From: Schoenoplectus triqueter
Taxonomy: Eukaryota; Streptophyta; Magnoliopsida; Poales; Cyperaceae
Reading direction: 5' to 3'
NCBI GenBank assembly: GCA_964058805.1
Contig: CAXKVV010001887.1
Coordinates: 1 to 27,807 of the forward strand
DNA length: 27,807 bases
The notes under the pieces: model-generated
The model's input: only the letters and a program-made list of their open reading frames with translations
Told to the model about the DNA's origin: nothing
Databases searched by the model: none
Program-made: the position numbers and the translations under genes
Shown: positions 23,055 through 27,807 of the stretch, one piece after another
How the letters are laid out: each line of letters opens with the position of its first letter
Numbering within the stretch: position 1 is the stretch's first letter

Positions 23055-23387
23055 AGTTGAACATGATCTTCATATTGAAATATCTTTAGCGATCAAATTT
23101 TATTTTATTTTTAATTTTTTTACTATTTTTTAGATGAGTGAAAAAGTGCTAGTATTGAATGGTGCATAAATCATTATATCAGCAAAATTTATATCCATCT
23201 AAAAATAGATATAATTTAAAAATATATATATATACTTGATCTCAAAAAATATTTCAAATATGAAGATCATATTCAACGGTTTAGATCGGTCATTTATGCT
23301 TTTAAATTCGAGATATTAATGCGAAGCTCATTATATTTTGTGTTTCAGGAAGCACCATATATAGTCTCTCTCTCTCTATATATATAT

Positions 23388-23515
23388 GAGTTAGGCTACG
23401 GTGATATGCGTAACACGGATGATCCACGTGCTATGGATCGTTTATTTATATTCAAAGTTCGAACGATCAATCTGATCGGTCAAAATATTTTCATATGAAA
23501 GTCTAGTTGGGATCA
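23388..23515. mobile_element. Family B foldback element, copy B2, single arm only
   Basis: It starts after a (CT)n(TA)n tract with GAGTTAGGCTACGGTGATAT and continues through ACGGATGATCCACGTGCTAT, GATCGGTCAAAATATTTTCA and GTCTAGTTGGGATCAA. This matches the reverse complement of the B1 right arm. It breaks off within the inner arm, precisely where the second copy of the 90-bp direct repeat begins (23521). Confidence 0.6.
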
Positions 23516-23520
23516 ATTAG

Positions 23521-23611
23521 TCTCGTGCTTCCTATATTTCAACTGAGAAAAAAAATATTAATAAATTTGATGAGAGATATATATAGTCTTGTCATTTCAT
23601 ATATTAAATTT
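23521..23611. repeat. 90-bp direct repeat, right copy (partner 21677-21766)
   Basis: About 97% identical to the left copy. Together the two copies bracket A3, the solo LTR and B2. Confidence 0.9.
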
Positions 23612-23651
23612 ATTGGTGTTATTGGTGACATATTTTTAACCAATCCGAGGA

Positions 23652-23853
23652 CAGTGATAGAGCTTGATTTAAAATTATGGGGCTAAAAAATACATATAAC
23701 TTAGACACCGTGTCTCAAAATTTAGAGGTTGAAATAATTTTTTTATCATAATTACATTATAAAAATATTATAAATCTTTAACAGTTATATAAATTTTTAA
23801 ATTTTTTTTGGGGACCTACGATCCCCTCCGGTTTTCACTAAGCCCCACCTCTG
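23652..23853. mobile_element. hAT-like MITE, about 202 bp, target duplication not clear
   Basis: The left end is CAGTGATAGAGCTTGATT and the right end, reverse complemented, is CAGAGGTGGGGCTTAGTG. Both fit the CAG(A/T)GGCGGAGCTT type of plant hAT MITE terminus. The interior is AT-rich and noncoding. The 8-bp flanks (TCCGAGGA and CTTGATAA) do not match, so the element is old or its ends are misjudged by a few bases. It resembles the element at 4199-4388 in type but is not a close copy. Confidence 0.5.
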
Positions 23854-23863
23854 CTTGATAAGA

Positions 23864-23909
23864 GGTGTTATATTTGAAATCTCTAAGGTGTTATATTTGA
23901 AATCTCTAA
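23864..23909. repeat. Perfect 2 x 23-bp tandem duplication
   Basis: The unit GGTGTTATATTTGAAATCTC plus TAA occurs at 23864-23886 and 23887-23909 without differences. It is probably a replication-slippage product. Confidence 0.9.
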
Positions 23910-24888
23910 AGTCATTTGATAATTGAGTTAAGAGTTTTTCGTTCTATGTCGTGTTTATTTATATATTTAATTGTGTGTTTCTTAAATAGTCCTTAGTATA
24001 TTACATTTATTCTATAACAAACGAGATCTTTATCTTTCTAAATATAATAAAGTAATCTCAAAGAACAACTATATCTGCTTTTAGTTTTAAAAAAATTTAA
24101 ATGAGATAAAAAATTTCATTTTGAAGAAGTATCATAAACCTCATGAAATGAAAAATTCAATATTATACGTACAAAAGATGAAAAGATTGACATTTTCTTT
24201 TATTTTGTGGCAATTAAAGAATAAAAACATTGTACCATCACCATGTAGCATGAATGCATGATTGCATGTGATGTGATTAGTAATTTAGTATACCAACAAT
24301 AAAAGATGATATTTTCAATCATACGAATAAAAAACTAAAAAACGCGGTAGTCCGAAGAAAGTCAACATTCACGATTATAAAACTATCTATTTTCAGTTTT
24401 TCACCCGGTCCATTTGGATCTCTGATGCACACCTAAAATTACTAAATTATAAACAAAATCAATTCATGATGATTTCTTTCACAACCACTAGGAAGCGATT
24501 GCCAACCAGAAAATGCGGCAATTGCAAAAGCATAAACCACAACCAAAGATTCTTTCAATAGATCTCATTTACACGACTTTCTCTCTTACCATTTTCAAGA
24601 GGGATTAGTCAAAAAAAGCATCATAATAAAATTAAAAAAAAAATCAATGAACCAACGATTAGTGTATTCTATCTTTTGTGGCTACCAAATCTACAAAAAT
24701 CACAACGAAAATACAAGTAAACCCAATCGGAGAAAAAGGAAAAAAGGAAAAAAAGAAAAGAAAAGTCAAGACTGGCGGCGACCACTCGGCCAAGTAGCCA
24801 ACCGGAGCTGTCCTTTTGAAAAAACCATCAGTGGTGAACTGGTGATTCCATCCCTAACCCTAATTGTAGTAGTTCCACTTCCCTGAAA
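23910..24888. other. Intergenic DNA and probable 3'UTR of the VQ gene
   Basis: AT-rich sequence with no gene seen. The last 100-200 bases before 24889 would be the 3'UTR of the minus-strand VQ gene. An A-rich purine stretch (about 24728-24766) lies in it. The 79-codon plus-strand ORF at 24647-24886 is Lys-rich low-complexity and is not supported. Confidence 0.45.
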
Positions 24889-25644
24889 CTAAAAATCCAG
24901 CATGTTGAATAGGTCCCAGTTGTAGCCCGGCGATGGTATAACCGGCGTTGTTAAGAAGGTGCTCGGGCTAAATGCAAACGGACTACTACAACTGTAATTA
25001 CCTGTAACTCCGTTTCCCACAAAATTACCGTTACTTGCTGAACCGTTGAACACCGGGCTCAGGTCGTTTAATACCGTAAGACAACTCGGATCCAATGGCA
25101 AAGGTGAGAAGAAGCTGGGAGAAACCAGCGGTAGGGACGACGGCATAGGTGACAATATACCAGGCGGGACCTGGCCAATTAAGCCCGGTCCCGGTTCCGG
25201 CCCTGGCCCCAGCCCCGGTTGAGAAACGAAGCCCAGATCCGCCCCGATAGAATAAGAAAAACCATCCAAGATATCATCAATTAGATCAATTGTTGGATTT
25301 CGGGCTGGGCGTGGAGAAGGAGTGACTGATTTCTCGATGGTGGCGAGGCGGGCGGCGGGTGAGGTGGCACTGGGACCCGCTTCTGAAGTGTGACCCGTTA
25401 AGCGCTGTACAAGGGACATGAAATCGTCGGGTTTTGTGTGGATGACCTTGGGAGAGGCGTCGTAGATGATGACGGGGCGGCGGCGGGCCTCGGAAGCGTG
25501 CGGCGGAGGCTCTGAATATGTGGCGGCGTGAGGAGGGGGAGCAGGGTGGGGAGGAGGCTTTTTGATTTTGACGGAGTCTTTACTGATGCTGAGGCGAGGC
25601 GGTCTGGGGCCCTGTATCTGGCGCCGAGGGTTGGTGGGGTCCAT
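24889..25644 (-). CDS. VQ-motif protein, MKS1/VQ21-like, single exon, complete
   Basis: A plant-specific nuclear transcriptional cofactor. Family members bind group I/IIc WRKY factors through the VQ motif, and several are MAP kinase substrates; Arabidopsis MKS1 links MPK4 to WRKY33. The protein has 251 aa. The N-terminal block QGPRPPRLSISKDSVKIKKP (residues 11-30) matches the conserved MKS1-type kinase-docking and phosphosite region. RPVIIYDASPKVIHT (56-70) leads into the VQ motif FMSLVQRLTG (75-84), with the invariant F, V, Q, L and TG all present. Several SP/TP sites follow (for example SPR near 110), then a Pro/Gly-rich middle. The C terminus is NWDLFNMLDF. It is intronless, as is usual for the family. 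The start is the first ATG downstream of a clear TATA box, with no upstream ATG in the leader. A function in defence or hormone signalling is inferred from the family. Confidence 0.93.
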   Translation of the reverse strand: MDPTNPRRQIQGPRPPRLSISKDSVKIKKPPPHPAPPPHAATYSEPPPHASEARRRPVIIYDASPKVIHTKPDDFMSLVQRLTGHTSEAGPSATSPAARLATIEKSVTPSPRPARNPTIDLIDDILDGFSYSIGADLGFVSQPGLGPGPEPGPGLIGQVPPGILSPMPSSLPLVSPSFFSPLPLDPSCLTVLNDLSPVFNGSASNGNFVGNGVTGNYSCSSPFAFSPSTFLTTPVIPSPGYNWDLFNMLDF

Positions 25645-25888
25645 AGGTGGGATGTGGAAAGCGAGAGAGATGGAGGTGAGATGGGGTTTGAGCGGAGCTG
25701 AGCTGGGCTGGAATGGTGATGGATAGGAGGATAGGAGGATAGGAGGAGAGGAGGAGAGGCGGAGAGGGGAGGGAGGAAGTCAAGGGAAGACTTGGAAATA
25801 GTTGCAGCCTTGCAGGTGGAATGAGTGCGCAACAGCCAACAGCCAACAGCAACACTTCAGTTCCAACTGCTAATTCCCTCCATTTATA
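25645..25888 (-). promoter_or_regulatory. TATA box and pyrimidine-rich leader of the VQ gene
   Basis: On the minus strand TATAAAT lies at 25888-25882. A transcription start near 25855 would give a leader of about 210 nt. The leader is strongly CT-rich on the sense strand, with TCCTCC-type repeats, and contains no ATG, so translation should start at 25644. A GCCGCC repeat upstream (about 25954-25964) could be a weak ERF site; that is inference. Confidence 0.6.
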
Positions 25889-26084
25889 ACAAAAACTGGA
25901 CGACATCAGAACGCTCATTGAATGATGTAATCGTTGAGCTCATGTTGTGTGCTGCCGCCGCCGCCTCTAGACTCTAGTGCCTAGTGCGGGTACTACTTGT
26001 ACATGTACTTTCATCTTTCAAGCAACTGTTTTGTTACTTGTTGCACAGCTGACCGCCTTATCTTCATCCATTGCACATTCAGTT

Positions 26085-26175
26085 TTTAATGAAAATAACA
26101 GTAAAATTCTAAATATACGAATCACATCGCGCCACTGGCACTGACGCGCGTGAAAGGCGCCACTGACAGTGACAC
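26085..26175. mobile_element. Terminus of a CGCCACT-module element, copy C3; partner end not in the window
   Basis: TAAAATTCTAAATATACGAA and the following CATCGCGCCACTGGCACTGA match, in order and spacing, the arm of C2 at about 19598-19648 (AAAATTTAAGAATATGAATG, then CAGCGCGCTACTGTCAATGA). CGCCACT is at 26130-26136 and 26158-26164, and CACTGACAGTG is an 11-bp near-palindrome. No inverted partner follows within the remaining 1.6 kb, so it is either a solo arm or the left end of a larger element that extends past the window. Confidence 0.5.
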
Positions 26176-26199
26176 ATTTCACCCTTATATATATCAAAC

Positions 26200-26216
26200 G
26201 CGCAGATATGCTGCGC
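26200..26216. repeat. Small perfect hairpin GCGCAG-loop-CTGCGC
   Basis: Six-bp GC-rich stem with a 5-nt loop, just before the homopurine tract. It may be part of the C3 element's subterminal region. Confidence 0.6.
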
Positions 26217-26239
26217 CTTATTGAGAAGAAAGAGAGAAC

Positions 26240-26335
26240 AGAAAAAAAAAAGAAAAAGAAAGAAAGGAGAAGGAAAAAAAGAGAGAAAGAAAGAAAAGAG
26301 AAGGAAAAAAAGAGAAAGAAAGAGGAAGAGAGAGA
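26240..26335 (+). repeat. Uninterrupted 96-nt homopurine (A/G) tract
   Basis: There is no pyrimidine on the + strand over 96 nt, and after one TT the purine run resumes for 39 nt more (26338-26376). It contains GAAA, GGAAAAAAA and GAGA repeats, including a repeated AGAGAAGGAAAAAAAGAGA. Such tracts can form triplex DNA or act as GAGA-type chromatin sites. The Lys/Arg/Glu ORF across it (26221-26430) is a by-product of composition. Confidence 0.85.
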
Positions 26336-26453
26336 TTAGAAGAGAGAGAGGAAGAAAAGAGAAGAGGAGAAAAAAACGTACGAGTGCATCTGCTTGTTTG
26401 GTATTACAATTAAAGGTAAATTTTATATAAATATAATTTAGTTGTGTAGATTT

Positions 26454-27411
26454 AAATATAATTTAGTTATAATTTATTTATAGATTTAATTGTCAAATTT
26501 ATTAATTATAATTTAATTGAATATTAATGGTAGGTTTAAATGTGAAATTATGTAATTGTAGATTTAATTATTATTTAATTATAAAATTAATTGTCTATTT
26601 AATTATAGATTAAATTATAGAATTATATAATTATTAATTTTAGATTATTTATTAATTATAGATTAAATTGTAGAATTGTGTAATTATAATTTTAGATTAT
26701 TTATTAATTATTTGTGTAGAATTAATTTAGTTATTATTTAATTATAGATTAATTATTGATTTAATTGTAGAATAATAAATATTTAATTAGGCTTTAATTG
26801 GAGATTAAATTATAATTATCTAAATATAGTTTAGTTGTAATTTAATTATAGATTTAATTATAAAATATATTAATTATAATATAATTGAAGATTAATTGTA
26901 CGTTTAAATGTGAAATTATTTAATTATAGATTTAGTTATTCATGAATTATAGATTTAATAGTCTATTTAATTAAAAAAAGTTAATTATAGATTAAATTAT
27001 AGAATTATGTAATTATAATTTTAGATTATTTATTAACTATTTTTGTAGAATTAATTTATTTATTATTTAATTATAGATTAATTATTAATTTAATTATAGA
27101 ATAATAAATATTAAATTAGTTTAGTTGTAATTTAATTATAGAATAAAAATTAATTATAGAATAATAAATTATAATTATCTAAATATAGTTTAGTTGTAAT
27201 TTAATTATAGATTTAATTATAATATAATTGAAGATTAATTGTATGTTTAAATGTTAAATTATTTAATTATAGATTTAGTTATTCATGAATTATAGATTTA
27301 ATTATCTAATTAATTAAAAAAATATTTAATTATAGATTAAATTATAGAATTGTGTAATTATAATTTTAGATTATTTATTAATTATTTTTGTAGAATTAAT
27401 TTATTTATGAA
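26454..27411 (+). repeat. Tandem array of about 2.6 copies of a 360-bp AT-rich, C-depleted unit
   Basis: Three copies align from their shared start AAATATA(A/G)TTTAGTTRTAA: at about 26455, 26822 and 27180, the last cut at 27411. Later landmarks repeat in order, for example TTTAAATGTGAAATTA, AATTATAATTTTAGATTATT and TGTAGAATTAATTTA. Within each unit, TTAATTATAGATTAA-like phrases recur as shorter sub-repeats. By hand count, C occurs only about a dozen times in roughly 960 bases, with G several-fold more frequent. The array is noncoding. Its location between the C3 terminus and a possible exon suggests it is internal to a larger element. Confidence 0.75.
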
Positions 27412-27489
27412 GTACAAAATAATTTTATATTAAAAATGAAGTACAAAAAAATTATAAATTAATTATGAAATGATTTTTTGTACTAGATA

Positions 27490-27570
27490 ATGGCAGGCGA
27501 GCAACAAAATGACAATATCATAATTTATCTCCCTAAAGACAAACATCGGACACATTATAATCTTGCAGAG
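27490..27570 (+). CDS. Possible first exon of an unidentified gene or transposon ORF
   Basis: The DNA changes abruptly from C-depleted AT repeat to normal composition here. ATG at 27490 opens 27 codons (MAGEQQNDNIIIYLPKDKHR and on), ending at a donor-like GAG|GTACAT (27570/27571). Reading past the donor runs into (TA)n and a family A element, so if the exon is real it must be spliced to something outside the window. I do not recognise the peptide. It could be the 5' end of a transposase or gag-like gene of the C3 element, or chance. Confidence 0.25.
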
Positions 27571-27594
27571 GTACATTATATTCTTAAAAATAAT

Positions 27595-27599
<5 letters not shown>

Positions 27600-27646
<47 letters not shown>
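27600..27646. repeat. (TA)n(GA)n compound microsatellite
   Basis: A (TA)n run followed by about ten GA units, directly abutting family A copy A4. The tracts next to B1 and B2 have the same TA/GA (or CT) make-up. Confidence 0.9.
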
Positions 27647-27807
27647 TAATACTATGGTGCTTTGCGAAGCAAAAAATCTTTTGTACTTCGCGTCCGTATC
27701 TCGAATTTAAAAGTTCAAACGGCCGATCCAAATCGTTGAACATCATCTTCATATTGAAATATCCTTGGAGATCAAATTTTATATTTTTTTTGAATTTTTT
27801 TGATATT
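27647..27807. mobile_element. Family A foldback element, copy A4, cut by the window end
   Basis: The complete left arm is GTAATACTATGGTGCTTTGC, then TCGCGTCCGTATCTCGAATT, AAGTTCAAACGGCCGATCCA and ATATCCTTGGAGATCAAATT, nearly identical to A1. The centre and right arm should lie within the next 240 bp beyond the window. Its close match to A1 suggests these two inserted more recently than A2 and A3. Confidence 0.8.

Larger units (their letters stand above)
21767..23363. mobile_element. Family A foldback element, copy A3, split by an LTR insertion
   Basis: The left part (21767-21857) has GGTTATGGTGCTTCACGAAG and CGAAATTAAAACTC, matching the A1 left arm. The right part (23055-23363) resumes the same arm at AACATGATCTTCATATTGAA. 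It then gives the centre (TGCTAGTATTGAATGGTGCA) and the right arm up to GAAGCACCATATATAG. With the inserted LTR and one AGTTG removed, the two parts join as a normal family A element. This fixes the order of events: A3 first, the LTR later. Confidence 0.8.

Noticed and set aside
25398..25918. Minus-strand ORFs of 144 and 112 codons overlapping the VQ gene start
   Set aside because: They are other-frame readings of the VQ coding region and its CT-rich leader, giving Pro/Ser/Leu-rich low-complexity products.
26221..26430. 69-codon ORF rich in Lys, Arg and Glu
   Set aside because: It is a translation of the homopurine tract, with no domain and no promoter context.

Overview
This looks like nuclear DNA from a flowering plant, most likely a eudicot. 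It is AT-rich. The genes have short exons, GT-AG introns, site II (TGGGCC) and telobox promoter motifs, and plant-specific proteins (a VQ-motif protein). Small foldback transposons fill the spaces between genes. The species cannot be fixed from sequence alone; an asterid is my weak guess.

Three protein genes are well supported. (1) A complete seven-coding-exon gene for cytosolic 60S ribosomal protein L7a/eL8 lies on the + strand (864-3227, 255 aa); its first coding exon is the ATG alone. (2) A WDR44-like WD40-repeat protein lies on the + strand (15182-17974, seven coding exons, 665 aa). It has a 5'UTR intron and two back-to-back upstream ORFs. (3) A single-exon VQ-motif protein of the MKS1/VQ21 type lies on the - strand (24889-25644, 251 aa). 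The genes show no sign of joint function: one is translation housekeeping, one is probably Rab/trafficking-type scaffolding, and one is a defence/MAPK-linked transcriptional cofactor.

The 11 kb between genes 1 and 2 has no recognisable protein gene. It does hold two promoter-plus-splice-donor signatures (about 7.17-7.78 kb and 12.16-12.47 kb) that may be mRNA-like noncoding or very short genes, and four small transposon remnants. About 465 bp past the WD40 stop codon is a 53-bp inverted repeat with one mismatch and a 36-nt loop, behind two site II motifs and a TATA-like stretch. It is a good candidate for a young MIRNA or hairpin-siRNA locus.

The 18.6-24 kb interval is a transposon nest. It holds foldback elements of about 400 bp inserted in or beside (TA)n microsatellites (family A, four copies in the window), a related family B, and a 1197-bp solo LTR with a 5-bp target duplication inside one family A copy. 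That LTR carries a dense array of palindromic MYB-type sites just upstream of its TATA box. A third inverted-repeat family shares a CGCCACT heptamer and occurs at 12.9, 19.6 and 26.1 kb. The last member opens into a homopurine tract, a C-depleted AT-rich tandem array with a period near 360 bp, and a possible first exon that runs towards the window end.
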